Part shown: one piece after another, positions 43,890 to 53,736 of the stretch | How the letters are laid out: each line of letters opens with the position of its first letter | Numbering within the stretch: the stretch's first letter is position 1 | From: an uncultured Bacteroides sp. | Lineage (GTDB): Bacteria; Bacteroidota; Bacteroidia; Bacteroidales; Bacteroidaceae | Reading direction: 5' to 3' | DNA length: 64,000 bases | NCBI RefSeq assembly: GCF_963677715.1 | Contig: NZ_OY782495.1 | Span: 1,473,501 to 1,537,500 of the forward strand | The notes under the pieces: generated by a model | Seen by the model: only the letters and a program-made list of their open reading frames with translations | What the model was told of the DNA's origin: nothing | The model's database searches: none | Made by a program: the position numbers and the translations under genes

Positions 43890-45857
43890 TCAATAACAAG
43901 GATGCTGCTCGCCGGAAAGCCCCGGATTTACATCCATAATGGCGGTTGTATGAAAGGGCATAATTTCCACTTTATTTTTCTCCATGCCATAAAACATTCT
44001 GGTAATCCATGTATTCTCAGCACTTATTCCCTCCACTGTCTTAACAGAGAGCCCACCGCTTTGCTTCACGCTGTTACAACCAAACATATTCAAAATGGTA
44101 TAAGACACTTTTGTAGCTCCTTCCGGTGCAGCACTCTGAGTGAAGTAGACTTTGCCGCCTGCTTCATAAAAGTCTTTCGTCAAAACACCTTTCTTAGAAT
44201 CATTTAGGGTGTTCAGTGTCGTTTCTTCAGCTGTAGTTAAGTTCAGTTGAGCTATATCTGCTGCATTCATAGATATATAAGAAAGTGCAACTGTCGGATC
44301 TTTGAAAACTGCTTTAGATCCTTTCTTATAAGCACGATATACATCAACATTTGCATATTTCCCTTCATGGTTAGCCAACTGATACAGTTTCTCCTTTTCT
44401 GCTGTCAAATAATCAACTAAAATGCCCCAACGTGTCAGATCGGTTTTACGCAATGATTCATTGGAAAGTTCTAGCTTGCGTTCCTGAATAATAGCATTTT
44501 TAAAATCAGGGTAACTTGTCGGAATAGTACCTATTTTAGATGCATCATTCTTAAATGCACGTAAACGAACAGCTTTCAGTGCATTAACAGCCTCGGTGGT
44601 AGGAGCATTATTCAATTCGTTCAAAGCTTCTGCATACATCAATAGCACATCCGAATAACGCAACAACGGCCAATTAATATCACGTCTACTATCTGAGGTG
44701 CCTCTTTCGCTCTTCCAGTTTATGCGATATTTGCCTACACCCTGCCCTACATAGGTGTTCATTTGGTAAGAATCATCACCCAAAAGAGCATAGTTGCATA
44801 CTGACACGTCGCGACGTTGATCACCTTCTTCAAATTCAAAATAGAAAGTTGGCATCGATACCATTTGGGCACCACCTTTTCCAAAAGTAACAGAAGTACC
44901 GCTTGTCGGGATAGTGTTTACATAACCAGTACGCACATCCGGACTATTGGGGCCAAAACAACCGTATTCAAGCATCGTCTCATCATTGTATTGTTTTAAG
45001 CACAAGTCACGAAATACTTCATCATAGTTGTCCAACAACTTATTCTCCTTTTGGTCAATGACTGCCTTACAAGCATTCGCGGCAATCTGATACAATTCTT
45101 TAATCCGATTAGCATCGTTGCGTTGCGCAATCTTTACTGTACTTTTGTCATACGGTACCGTACTCAAATCCCAGCGCAAAGAGTAACCCGCAGCATACAA
45201 AGCCACACGTGCTAGAATGCCATAAGCTGAATTCTTGGTGAAACGTTCAGACGTAGCTACCATGCCTTCACTCTTCCACGGAAGCAATTCCACCGCTTTT
45301 TGAAGGTCTGTAATACAATGATCCCAAATAGTGTCACGACTAACACGTGAAGAAGAAAAAGTACTTAACTCGGAAGTCGGTACATCCGAGTAAGGCACAT
45401 CACCGTAAAAACGTACCAAATTCCAGTAAGCATACGCCCGAATAGCCAACGATTCACCCAATAACGAATTAATCTTCTTCTGTTCACTATCGGAAGATGC
45501 ACTCATGGAAGGCAAATTCTTGATGCACACATTAGCGTATTCAATTGCTTTATACATGGTTGTATACGTTGAACTCAATATACCTGTAAGATTGGTATAA
45601 TCATAATTGGAAACATAATACTTAGAATTGCTTTCCGTAGAACTCGACTCATCCGTTCCTTCCAACAATTGATAGCCTAATTCTTGTGTAAATAAACTGG
45701 AGTAAGCTCCCACTACAGTCATTTCCGCTCTACTAACAGTCGTGAAAATAGAAGAACTATCAGCTTTCGATTCGGAGGGCATGTCCAACCAGTCTGCACA
45801 AGAAGCAAACGCCAACAACATAGCTGATATTCCTAAAATATTGATAATCTTTTTCAT
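43890..45857 (-). CDS. susD: SusD/RagB family glycan-binding lipoprotein
   Basis: A 655-residue outer-membrane lipoprotein with lipobox (FASC, Cys20) and the SusD pattern CADWLDMPSESKAD. TPR-like helices follow (GESLAIRAYAYWNLVRFYGDVPY, LLRYSDVLLMYAEALNELNN, IIQERKLELSNESLRKTDLTRWG). It caps the SusC channel and binds the glycan at the cell surface. It starts 13 bases after susC, which shows they are one transcript. The length is near the upper end for the family. The symbol denotes the family and does not imply starch specificity. Confidence 0.95.
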   Translation of the reverse strand: MKKIINILGISAMLLAFASCADWLDMPSESKADSSSIFTTVSRAEMTVVGAYSSLFTQELGYQLLEGTDESSSTESNSKYYVSNYDYTNLTGILSSTYTTMYKAIEYANVCIKNLPSMSASSDSEQKKINSLLGESLAIRAYAYWNLVRFYGDVPYSDVPTSELSTFSSSRVSRDTIWDHCITDLQKAVELLPWKSEGMVATSERFTKNSAYGILARVALYAAGYSLRWDLSTVPYDKSTVKIAQRNDANRIKELYQIAANACKAVIDQKENKLLDNYDEVFRDLCLKQYNDETMLEYGCFGPNSPDVRTGYVNTIPTSGTSVTFGKGGAQMVSMPTFYFEFEEGDQRRDVSVCNYALLGDDSYQMNTYVGQGVGKYRINWKSERGTSDSRRDINWPLLRYSDVLLMYAEALNELNNAPTTEAVNALKAVRLRAFKNDASKIGTIPTSYPDFKNAIIQERKLELSNESLRKTDLTRWGILVDYLTAEKEKLYQLANHEGKYANVDVYRAYKKGSKAVFKDPTVALSYISMNAADIAQLNLTTAEETTLNTLNDSKKGVLTKDFYEAGGKVYFTQSAAPEGATKVSYTILNMFGCNSVKQSGGLSVKTVEGISAENTWITRMFYGMEKNKVEIMPFHTTAIMDVNPGLSGEQHPCY

Positions 45858-45870
45858 ATTTATGTTCTCA

Positions 45871-48800
45871 TTAAAATGTTAAGTTAAAACCCAATACCCA
45901 ACTTTTGGAGTGAGGATATGAAGAGTTATCGATACCCGGCGTCAAAGCGCTGTCGGAAGCAGATACCTCAGGGTCATAACCACTATAATCGGTGAATGTA
46001 TGAATATTGTTCAGCGTACAATAAACACGCGCATTACTGATCTTTACTTTCTGCACTAATTGCTTGGGTAATGTATAACCCAGAGTAATAGTGTTGAGAC
46101 GCAAGTAAGAACCATCTTCCAAATAATAACTGCTATAATCGCTGATGGCAGTTTTATTATTAGACGAAATATTCCACATAGTCGCATTGCTATATTGCCC
46201 GGGGTTCATTTCTGCCAATCTATCCAAACTGGTGGCCTCTTTGCCTGTTGCAGGATCTATCAAGGCAAAACGGTTTTTCATTTTTGACAAAGTGTTTTGG
46301 TTAGCCATATACGGGCCAATGAAACGTTGCGTACTCATGTTAAACACCTTATTGCCAGACACAAAGTTCATAAAAACAGTCAAATCAAAACCCTTGTATC
46401 TAAAGGTGTTATTCATACCACCAGTGAACTTGGGCTGCGCATTGCCAATAACCGTACGGTCATTAACCGAGAAAACAGGTTTACCGTCTGCATCCGTTTC
46501 ACCGGCCACAGCTTTGTATTTCACGTCACCCGGTCTCACTTCACTACGAACGCTTCCTTTTAAATAAGGAACATTATCATTCAAAGTATACACACCATCT
46601 GCACTCTGTTTAAAATCATCGGTAGTATAGATTCCATCATAAATGAGACCATAATATTGGCCCAATGGTTTACCTATTTCAACCATATAACCCATACGCG
46701 ATTCATAATCTTGTATAAAATAATTTTGTTCATCGCTACCATACAAATCTAGTACTTTTGAACGATTGAAAGCAATATTAAAATCGGTAGTCCAAGTAAA
46801 ATCTTTGGTATGAACATTAGTTGTATTCAATACTATTTCCACACCACGATTGCGAATTGATCCCAGATTCTGGTACTGGTCTGTATATCCAGTAGAAGAC
46901 GGAATTTTATTCTTAATCAACAAATTAGATGATTCGTTATTATACAAATCTAACGAAAGGTTTAAACGGCTGCTGAACAATGACATGTCTAAACCAATAT
47001 TGGTAGTTGTAGTCTTTTCCCATTTCAATTCAGAATTGCCCAGTGTACTTCCCGGGACATACGTAATAAAATCACCTCCATTGTAGCCATAATGACCGGA
47101 ACCATAATTAGTAGCATACATATTATCGTCTATGCCATTGTTACCGGCAGTACCATAACCGACACGCAACTTCAGATTATCCAAAAAACTTTCTTTTAAG
47201 CCACTCATAAAGCTTTCTTCCGAAATACGCCATGCAGCAGAAGCTGACGGAAAGTATCCCCACTGTTTTCCTCGAGCAAACTTAGAAGAACCATCACCGC
47301 GCAATGTGCCGGTAAATAAATATCGCTCATTAAAATTGTAAGAGAGACGACCGAAAACAGAAACCAATCCTTCTCTACTTTTGCCGGACTCCCAATCATA
47401 AGGAGTCCCCATGCTAACGTCATTCAAACCAAAATTACCATCAGAGAACGAACGGTACTCATTATCCAGTTTCATGGTCTCCTGATAATAAGTTTCCTGC
47501 CCTAACAATACATTGAAGTTATGTTTTTCCGCCAGCTTAAACCCATAATTTAGCGTATTTGTTATCTGCCAAGAGAATTTCTCGCTGTTGTTACGATGAC
47601 CATAACCATAGGGACTATTATTAGCCTTAGCCTGTTTCGTACTACCATCATCCCAATAGTCAGAGCGCACTTGTTGCCACAAATAACTGCCGGCAGTGCG
47701 GAAAGTCAAATCTTTCATGATATCAATTTCCAGTCCGGCATTCACAGTAGCCAAACGCGTGTATTTCTCATCTGTAACAGCTAAATTATCCAGAATAGGG
47801 TTGTTAGCATCATAATTAGCATCGCCCATTATATCTGCAAATTCAGTACCCATATCCGAGCCAATCATTTGTTCATTTGTCCATTTTGAACCACCTGTAA
47901 TTGGTTGCAAAATGGTTTGTTTCAACTTGCCGCCCAACGAACCTCCACCGTCAACTTTCGTCATCTGAAGGCTGGAAGCAAAATCAAAGCGGACACCTTT
48001 CCAAAGTTCATGGTTAATCTTTGCGCGAATGCTGTTCTTTTGATAACCGTGTTTTGCCATAATACCATCTTCACCGGTATAATTGTAGCTCAACATATAC
48101 CTGGTTTTATCCGTACCGCCGCTGATGTTTACATTGTGATTTTGTGTAATACCCGTGTCACCAAATACCAAGTCTTGCCAATCAATGCCAGCCCGGTTAC
48201 CGTATTCGTCTGCAATGCGACCATATGCGCCAGTATAAAAGTCTGCTGCATTAATATCACCACCAAACAAGCTGGCAAATTGATCTTGCTTGCCACGCAA
48301 CGCCTGAAACTCATACTGATACTTCACATAATCTTCTACACCAAGCAAACTCAGCTTTTTTCCGAGATGATCGAAACTGACAAAGCCATTATAAGAGACT
48401 TCCGTTTTTCCTGATTTGCCGGATTTTGTTGTAATCAGAATTACACCATTTGAGCCACGTGCTCCGTAAATAGCTGTAGATGAAGCATCTTTCATCACAT
48501 CAATGCTTTCAATATCGTTGATATCAACATTTTGCAAGCCGTTCTCCATTTGGAAACCATCTACAATATATAACGGAGATGTTCCCTGAGTAATAGAAGT
48601 ACCACCACGAACGGTAATGTTTATATCTGCACCGGGTGCTCCACTCTGAGATACAACGCTCACACCTGCTGCTTTACCGGCCAATGCCTGTGCAGCAGTA
48701 GTCACCGGAGCCATTTTCAAATCATTAGCCCCAACGGATACTGAAGATCCTGTTAAGTCTTTACGCTTAACTTTAGCATAACCGATAGCTACAACTTCAT

Positions 48801-49113
48801 CGAGCATCAATGAAGATTCTTTTAATGTAACATCAATTTTTGATTGATTACCAATGGTTACCGTTTGACTTTCGTAACCAACGAAAGAGATAGTTAATTG
48901 CTTCGCTGAAGCCGGGACTGAGATGGAATAGTGTCCATCTAAATCTGTAATAGTTCCTGTTGCACTACCTTTAACTACCACAGATGCGCCAATAACAATG
49001 TCCGTAGCATCTTTCACCGTTCCGGTGATAGTCTTGTTTTGAGCAAGAATGCTTAAAGGACAGCTTATTAACAGGATCATTAATAAGCAGAGCTTTTTGT
49101 GTAAGATTCTCAT
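45871..49113 (-). CDS. susC: SusC/RagA family TonB-linked outer-membrane transporter
   Basis: A 1080-residue receptor. After the signal peptide (LLMILLISCPLSILAQ) comes the carboxypeptidase-like domain (TITGTVKDATDIVIGASVVV), then the plug with SPLYIVDGF and the SusC signature DVMKDASSTAIYGARGSNGV, and a barrel ending in SWVLGFNLTF with terminal Phe. It imports glycan fragments into the periplasm with TonB energy. It heads the PUL. No HTCS, SusR, or ECF sigma/anti-sigma pair is encoded in the window near it, so its regulator lies elsewhere. A possible -7 box (TATTTTTG, minus, 49199-49206) lies 85 bases upstream, and small RNA B lies beyond it. Confidence 0.95.
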   Translation of the reverse strand: MRILHKKLCLLMILLISCPLSILAQNKTITGTVKDATDIVIGASVVVKGSATGTITDLDGHYSISVPASAKQLTISFVGYESQTVTIGNQSKIDVTLKESSLMLDEVVAIGYAKVKRKDLTGSSVSVGANDLKMAPVTTAAQALAGKAAGVSVVSQSGAPGADINITVRGGTSITQGTSPLYIVDGFQMENGLQNVDINDIESIDVMKDASSTAIYGARGSNGVILITTKSGKSGKTEVSYNGFVSFDHLGKKLSLLGVEDYVKYQYEFQALRGKQDQFASLFGGDINAADFYTGAYGRIADEYGNRAGIDWQDLVFGDTGITQNHNVNISGGTDKTRYMLSYNYTGEDGIMAKHGYQKNSIRAKINHELWKGVRFDFASSLQMTKVDGGGSLGGKLKQTILQPITGGSKWTNEQMIGSDMGTEFADIMGDANYDANNPILDNLAVTDEKYTRLATVNAGLEIDIMKDLTFRTAGSYLWQQVRSDYWDDGSTKQAKANNSPYGYGHRNNSEKFSWQITNTLNYGFKLAEKHNFNVLLGQETYYQETMKLDNEYRSFSDGNFGLNDVSMGTPYDWESGKSREGLVSVFGRLSYNFNERYLFTGTLRGDGSSKFARGKQWGYFPSASAAWRISEESFMSGLKESFLDNLKLRVGYGTAGNNGIDDNMYATNYGSGHYGYNGGDFITYVPGSTLGNSELKWEKTTTTNIGLDMSLFSSRLNLSLDLYNNESSNLLIKNKIPSSTGYTDQYQNLGSIRNRGVEIVLNTTNVHTKDFTWTTDFNIAFNRSKVLDLYGSDEQNYFIQDYESRMGYMVEIGKPLGQYYGLIYDGIYTTDDFKQSADGVYTLNDNVPYLKGSVRSEVRPGDVKYKAVAGETDADGKPVFSVNDRTVIGNAQPKFTGGMNNTFRYKGFDLTVFMNFVSGNKVFNMSTQRFIGPYMANQNTLSKMKNRFALIDPATGKEATSLDRLAEMNPGQYSNATMWNISSNNKTAISDYSSYYLEDGSYLRLNTITLGYTLPKQLVQKVKISNARVYCTLNNIHTFTDYSGYDPEVSASDSALTPGIDNSSYPHSKSWVLGFNLTF

Positions 49114-49391
49114 AGATTAATAAATAAATATATAATGATTAATAGATAAATTCAAGCTTAACAAGGCTCCGTTATCGAGCACAGAGAACTAATGGGTACA
49201 AAAATAGAGAGTATGGGAGGATTATCCGATAGCTTTTTTGACTGAAACACTTTTAAATTTGACTTTATTCACTAATAAAAAAGGATTTTAATATATAGGG
49301 AAGACGTAAAAGGCTGATTAATAGCATTATTGATATTATCCTATCCTTTTTAATTTATAGGTTCCAAGGAGATAAAGAAAGCTCGGATAAC
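49114..49391. other. susC upstream region
   Basis: AT-rich, without a gene. It holds the possible minus-strand -7 box at 49199-49206 and an isolated plus-strand TAAATTTG (49254-49261) without a -33 element at the right distance. Nothing else is recognised before the composite element begins. Confidence 0.5.
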
Positions 49392-49413
49392 CTGAACTTT
49401 TCTGCCGAAAAGC

Positions 49414-49444
49414 TTGACTTTGTCTGTGTAATGTTGTATCTTTG
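49414..49444 (+). promoter_or_regulatory. Promoter of small RNA B
   Basis: TTG (49414-49416), 20 bases, TATCTTTG (49437-49444), the same geometry as at small RNA A. Confidence 0.75.
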
Positions 49445-49450
49445 TAAATG

Positions 49451-49518
49451 TAATCATAAAGTATATTCAGATTAGAATGCACTAAAAGAGGGAAGCAACA
49501 ACTTCCCTCTTTTTTTTT
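49451..49518 (+). ncRNA. Candidate small RNA B (about 68 nt)
   Basis: The start is inferred from the -7 box. The end is an intrinsic terminator: AGAGGGAAG (49487-49495) pairs with CTTCCCTCT (49502-49510), followed by a T-run. The 5' part shares AAAGTA, TTCA and ATTAGA with small RNA A at the same spacing, about 24 of 36 bases overall. The terminator stem is unrelated in sequence, so structure rather than sequence is kept there. It lies next to a PUL, and a base-pairing role on susC-type mRNAs is possible. Confidence 0.7.
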
Positions 49519-49524
49519 ATCCGC

Positions 49525-49634
49525 ACGGTGCACTTTGTAGCAAAGAACAGTTGTTTTTACTCAAAAAGACGGTGCAATCGGGGTAATTACACGGTTGCAT
49601 CCGACTCATAAGACGGTTGCACTTTACTCATTTG
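49525..49634 (+). repeat. Tandem array of five 22-bp units, copy B
   Basis: Units begin at 49525, 49547, 49569, 49591 and 49613. Units 1, 3, 4 and 5 begin ACGGTGCA or ACGGTTGCA; unit 2 (ACAGTTGTT) is degenerate. A weak sixth (CCGGTGTGT) starts at 49635. Units 4 and 5 resemble units 4 and 5 of copy A beyond the core (ATCCG; CACTTT). Confidence 0.8.
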
Positions 49635-49889
49635 CCGGTGTGTTATGGCAATAACGAGTAATGAAAATGATTTTTCGCCTGATGTTATCGGAATAACTTA
49701 CCATTCTTTGCCCGTTATGCCTGCATTGGTTAATAATCTATAAAGCTACTCTTGACAAAAAAAAGCTCATAAAATGAATATGTCTTGAAATAATACTTAC
49801 TGTTGGGTAAGGATAGTGTGCGAGGCAGAGTAGTTGAGCCAAAGGAAGAAAGAGATGGAGTGTGTTGCCCGGCATTTACCGACATCGCC

Positions 49890-49950
49890 AAAAAAAGAAG
49901 TCGCGCACCTAACCGGCAGACGGACAGTCTGTTGTGTATAGGTGCGCGAC
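49890..49950 (-). terminator. Terminator of the RND efflux operon
   Basis: Exact 12-base arms GTCGCGCACCTA (49900-49911) and TAGGTGCGCGAC (49939-49950). The loop holds a nested hairpin CAGAC/GTCTG (49917-49931). On the minus strand it is followed by TTCTTTTTTT. The remainder of the 901-bp gap 49114-50014, outside the composite element, has no recognised gene. Confidence 0.85.
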
Positions 49951-50014
49951 CGGTATCATTTTTCACTCGAACGGAGTATTCAATAAAAGTACAACAGCTA
50001 AAAAAACAAAGAAA

Positions 50015-50197
50015 TTATTTTCGAGTGAACAAATCTATCAGCTTCTCTAACGGGCAAAAGCGGGTGAGAGATGATTGCAACAAGTTTAAACCGACAAATG
50101 CGGTTAAGAACAGCCATTGAATGGCAACAAAATAGGCCAGCAGCACACTGATCAAGATGAGTGTACCGGCTACGAATCGAACAATACGTTCTTTCAT
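50015..50197 (-). CDS. DUF2892 (YgaP-type) membrane protein
   Basis: A 60-residue protein with two hydrophobic helices (VAGTLILISVLLAYFVAI and LFLTAFVGLNLLQSSL) and the FCPLEKL motif that marks DUF2892, found fused to rhodanese in YgaP. No rhodanese domain is present here. It is the last gene of the efflux operon, 3 bases after the PII-like gene, and is followed by a strong terminator. Its role is unknown. Confidence 0.85.
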   Translation of the reverse strand: MKERIVRFVAGTLILISVLLAYFVAIQWLFLTAFVGLNLLQSSLTRFCPLEKLIDLFTRK

Positions 50198-50200
50198 ATC

Positions 50201-50506
50201 TTACATTATTTTTGAAAATTCTTCTACCGCAAGCACAAATCCTCTGACCGGAAAGGGAGTTTCACAATCCGTATTGCATTGGTTTATGTTTTCCAATGCT
50301 TTATAAGCCGACACTTCATCGGTAAAGCTAAACAGAACAATAGAGTTGGCCTTGCCGTTGGCCGAGCCAAACCAGCCCACATTGTAGGCACGTTTCTTAT
50401 ATCCTGTGGTATCACTCACGCTAAAGATGCTCACGCCTGCTTTTTCGAGCAGCTTGGCAACTTCTCCCTGATACTCTCTGATGCTTAACACAACTAATAG
50501 TTTCAT
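50201..50506 (-). CDS. Small PII-like protein in the efflux operon
   Basis: A 101-residue soluble protein. The layout MKLLVVLSIREYQGEVAKLLEKAGVSIFSV, a glycine-rich middle (VGWFGSANGKANSIVLFSFTD), and a C-terminal strand (PFPVRGFVLAVEEF) suggests the ferredoxin-like fold of PII/CutA-type signalling proteins. The PII uridylylation loop is not recognisable. It starts 9 bases after the RND permease stop and 3 bases before DUF2892, so it is part of the operon. It could sense a ligand and adjust the pump, but this is inference from position. Confidence 0.7.
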   Translation of the reverse strand: MKLLVVLSIREYQGEVAKLLEKAGVSIFSVSDTTGYKKRAYNVGWFGSANGKANSIVLFSFTDEVSAYKALENINQCNTDCETPFPVRGFVLAVEEFSKIM

Positions 50507-50515
50507 AATTGTTTC

Positions 50516-53500
50516 TTATTTAATTTTCTTTTTAAGCATTTTAAAATAAAGCAACGGCACAACCCCCAATGTTAGGATAGTAGAGGTAATGGTTCCTCCC
50601 ATCAACGAGATGGCTAACCCTTGAAAGAGGGGATCGAACAAGATGACAATGGCACCCAGCACCACAGTTCCTGCTGTGAGAAGGATGGGCAAAGTACGTA
50701 CCGCACCGGCTTCGAGAATAGATTGCCTCAGTGGCACTTCTTCTTTCAGGCGGATATTAATGAAATCGATAAGCAAAACGGAGTTTCGCACCATGACTCC
50801 CGCCAGCGCAATGAAACCAATCATCGATGTGGCACTGAAGTAAGCCCCCATAATCCAATGTCCCAGTATAATCCCGATCAAGGAAAGCGGTATGGCGGCA
50901 AGCATTACCAAGGGGACAAGGAAATTTTGGAACCATCCTACGATGAGCAGATAGATAATCAATATGGCTATGGCAAAGGCTATACCCAGATCACGAAACA
51001 CCTCGTAAGTAATTTGCCACTCTCCATCCCACTTCATCGAATAGTTATCTTCATTGTCGGGCTGCGAGTTGCTCAGCACAGTAAGGTCGTAACCGGCGGG
51101 CAACTGCACCTCTTTCAGCTTTTTGTTTACGTCCATCATGGCATAAACGGGACTCTCCAGTAATCCGGCCAAATCGGCAGTGACCATCACTACCCTTTTC
51201 TGGTCTTTACGCCAGATACTTTTGGCCTTTATCTCCTCCTTTACCTGAGCGATATCACCCAGCAACACTACCTGTCCGTTCATGTTCTGTATCGGAAGAC
51301 TCTTCAACGCTTCTATTGAAGATTTATCGGAGTTATTCATTTCTAAACGAATGGGTACCGGAGATAAAGCTTTCGTTTTATGCAAAACTCCTACTTCTCT
51401 GCCCGAAACAGCTGCACGCAGATTCTCCGTAACCTTAGCCGGCGCCACTCCTCTTTGCATAGCCTTTTCTTTATCGACCACAAAGCGAAGTTCTTTTTGA
51501 TCATCTTCTATCATCACATCGGCATCTACCATACCTTCGGTCTGAGTAAAGATATTCTTTATCTGACGGGCAACATTGATCTGCTCATCGTAATCGGGGC
51601 CGTAAACTTCGGCCACGATAGTAGACAACACGGGAGGTCCGGGCGGCACTTCTACGATCTTCGCATTTGCATTCCAACGAACAGCAATGCGCTGAATGGG
51701 CTCGCGCATCTTTTTAGCAATGTCGTGGCTTTGGATTTTCCGGTCGCCTTTGTCGGTAAGATTCACCTGAATATCGGCCACATTCTCTCCTTTTCTCAAA
51801 TCGTAATGGCGCATCAGTCCGTTAAAACTGATCGGCGCCGAGGTTCCTACATAAGTTTGGTAGTCAACGACTTCGGCTTGCGTAGCCACAAAGGCGGCAA
51901 TCTCTTTTGTTACGGCTGCCGTTTGCTCCAATGTAGCCGATTCGGGCATATCGATCACCACTTGAAATTCATTCTTATTATCGAACGGCAACATTTTAAC
52001 CGGAACGACCTTGAAGAAGAACAAAGAGACAGAAGCCAGCAACAGCACGAATATAACGATCATAAACGTCCAACGCTTTTTGCGGGACTCAATCATCGGA
52101 GTCATAAACCAGGCATAGTAACGGTAAAACGCCGTCTTCGAAACATCATACTCTTCCGACGCTGTTTCCGCTTTCTTCCCCGACTTTGCGCCATCCTTCT
52201 GTTTCAAGAAGATGTATCCCAGATAAGGGGTCAACGTAAGGGCCACAATCAAAGAAAAGGTCATGGCAATGGTTGCCCCGATAGGCATCGGGCTCATGTA
52301 AGGGCCCATCAAACCGGAAACAAACGCCATAGGCAGCACGGCAGCAATAACCGTGAGTGTAGCCAGTATAGTGGGGTTGCCTACTTCATTAATGGCAAAG
52401 AGGGCAGCTTGCCTGAGCGACAGGTACTTCATTTTGAAATGCCGGTGCATGTTCTCGGCAATAATAATGGAGTCGTCTACCACAATACCCGTAACAAACA
52501 CCAAAGCAAAGAGCGTAATCCGGTTTAAGGTATAATCCATGAAGTAATAAGCAAATAAAGTGAGTGCAAAGGTGATCGGTACGGAAAGAAACACCACCAA
52601 ACCTCCGCGCCAACCCATGGCAAGCATCACAAACAGCGTTACCGCTACAATGGCTCCCAAAAGATGCAGCAGCAATTCCGATACTTTTTCGGAGGCGGAT
52701 GCTCCGTAATTACGTGTTACGGAAATATGAATATCGGGCGACACGGATTCTTTCTTGAGATGCTCTACTTTATTTAATATCTTTTCAGACAGATGCATCG
52801 CATCCGCACCTTCTTGTTTAGAGATAGCAAGCGTTACGGCCGTATAGTCTGAGGGATTTTCCTCCCTCAAAGCCTTCGAAGCATCGGCACCATAACCAAA
52901 AGAAACATACTGGGTAGGCGTGGTCGCAGGCCCTTCGGTAATTGTGGCAATGGAAGACAAGTAAACCGGGTGCCCCTGATTCATCCCCACAATCAGGTTT
53001 TCCACATCTTCTCTGGTGTTTAGGAAATTTCCCGACTCCACAGAATAAGTTTCATTGCCATTGTAAATGTTCCCTGCCTGCATCTGAAAGTTAGCCGCCT
53101 GCATGTATTGGCTAACCGCCACCAGATCGAGGTTCGTTCCCGCCAACTTATCTTTATCAATAGTAACGTTTACCTGCCGAGAGCGACCGCCGATAATCTC
53201 GGTAGCCGTAACATTCTTAATCTTCTTAATTTCGTTGCGCAACAACTCGGCTTGCTGCCGAAGCATATAGTCGCTGCTCTTCTTACTCCAAAGTGTCAGT
53301 GCCAATACCGGCACATCATTGATAGAGCGTGTTTTAACCAATGGCATACTCACGCCTTGCGGCATTTTATCCATATTCTTAATCAGCTCATTATAGAGAT
53401 TTACCAACGAAGCCTCCTGATTCTGCCCCACATAGAACTGAACGGTGAGCATTGCCTGGTCGGACATAGAAGTAGACATAACATGCTCCACGCCCTTAAC

Positions 53501-53734
53501 ATTAGATAATGTTTTTTCGAGTGGTGCTACCACCTTTGTTTCCATTTCAGTTGGTGTAGCTCCAGGCATACCAATAAAGATATCGGCCACGGGCAACTTT
53601 ATCTGCGGCTCCTCTTCTCGCGGAATGAGGTACACACTATAAGCTCCAATGAGTACAAAAGCAATCATCAACAACAGTGAGAGCTTGCTTTGTAAGAAGC
53701 CTCCTGCAATTCTTCCGGCTATTCCTTCTTTCAT
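50516..53734 (-). CDS. RND efflux transporter permease
   Basis: A 1072-residue inner-membrane pump of the AcrB/CzcA superfamily with the usual two sets of helices and porter domains: first helix LSLLLMIAFVLIGAYSVYLIP, then PGATPTEMETKVVAPLE, and helix 4 with the proton-relay-type FALVFVTGIVVDDSIIIAENM. The second half ends in ILTLGVVPLLYFKMLKKKIK. The length is standard. It starts 2 bases after the membrane fusion protein gene. The substrate (drug, bile component, metal or lipid) is not evident; no metal-binding Met or His cluster was noticed. Confidence 0.93.
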   Translation of the reverse strand: MKEGIAGRIAGGFLQSKLSLLLMIAFVLIGAYSVYLIPREEEPQIKLPVADIFIGMPGATPTEMETKVVAPLEKTLSNVKGVEHVMSTSMSDQAMLTVQFYVGQNQEASLVNLYNELIKNMDKMPQGVSMPLVKTRSINDVPVLALTLWSKKSSDYMLRQQAELLRNEIKKIKNVTATEIIGGRSRQVNVTIDKDKLAGTNLDLVAVSQYMQAANFQMQAGNIYNGNETYSVESGNFLNTREDVENLIVGMNQGHPVYLSSIATITEGPATTPTQYVSFGYGADASKALREENPSDYTAVTLAISKQEGADAMHLSEKILNKVEHLKKESVSPDIHISVTRNYGASASEKVSELLLHLLGAIVAVTLFVMLAMGWRGGLVVFLSVPITFALTLFAYYFMDYTLNRITLFALVFVTGIVVDDSIIIAENMHRHFKMKYLSLRQAALFAINEVGNPTILATLTVIAAVLPMAFVSGLMGPYMSPMPIGATIAMTFSLIVALTLTPYLGYIFLKQKDGAKSGKKAETASEEYDVSKTAFYRYYAWFMTPMIESRKKRWTFMIVIFVLLLASVSLFFFKVVPVKMLPFDNKNEFQVVIDMPESATLEQTAAVTKEIAAFVATQAEVVDYQTYVGTSAPISFNGLMRHYDLRKGENVADIQVNLTDKGDRKIQSHDIAKKMREPIQRIAVRWNANAKIVEVPPGPPVLSTIVAEVYGPDYDEQINVARQIKNIFTQTEGMVDADVMIEDDQKELRFVVDKEKAMQRGVAPAKVTENLRAAVSGREVGVLHKTKALSPVPIRLEMNNSDKSSIEALKSLPIQNMNGQVVLLGDIAQVKEEIKAKSIWRKDQKRVVMVTADLAGLLESPVYAMMDVNKKLKEVQLPAGYDLTVLSNSQPDNEDNYSMKWDGEWQITYEVFRDLGIAFAIAILIIYLLIVGWFQNFLVPLVMLAAIPLSLIGIILGHWIMGAYFSATSMIGFIALAGVMVRNSVLLIDFINIRLKEEVPLRQSILEAGAVRTLPILLTAGTVVLGAIVILFDPLFQGLAISLMGGTITSTILTLGVVPLLYFKMLKKKIK

Positions 53735-53736
53735 GA

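Larger units (their letters stand above)
49392..49765 (+). repeat. Composite non-coding element, copy B (small RNA + 22-bp array + conserved tail)
   Basis: The same build as 4832-5203: CTGAA, CCGAAAAGCTTG, promoter, small RNA with terminator, five 22-bp units, looser tail and the 13-mer CTCTTGACAAAAA (49749-49761). It is oriented away from susC, whose start codon is about 280 bases to the left. The two copies differ at many bases in the small RNA and tail, so duplication is old or the parts are under separate constraint. Confidence 0.75.

Noticed and set aside
49803-50120. 105-codon plus-strand frame upstream of the composite element tail
   Set aside because: It crosses the strong terminator of the efflux operon and overlaps the DUF2892 gene.
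51380-52528. 382-codon frame antisense to the RND permease
   Set aside because: A shadow of the well-supported RND coding frame, His/Arg-rich, without motifs.
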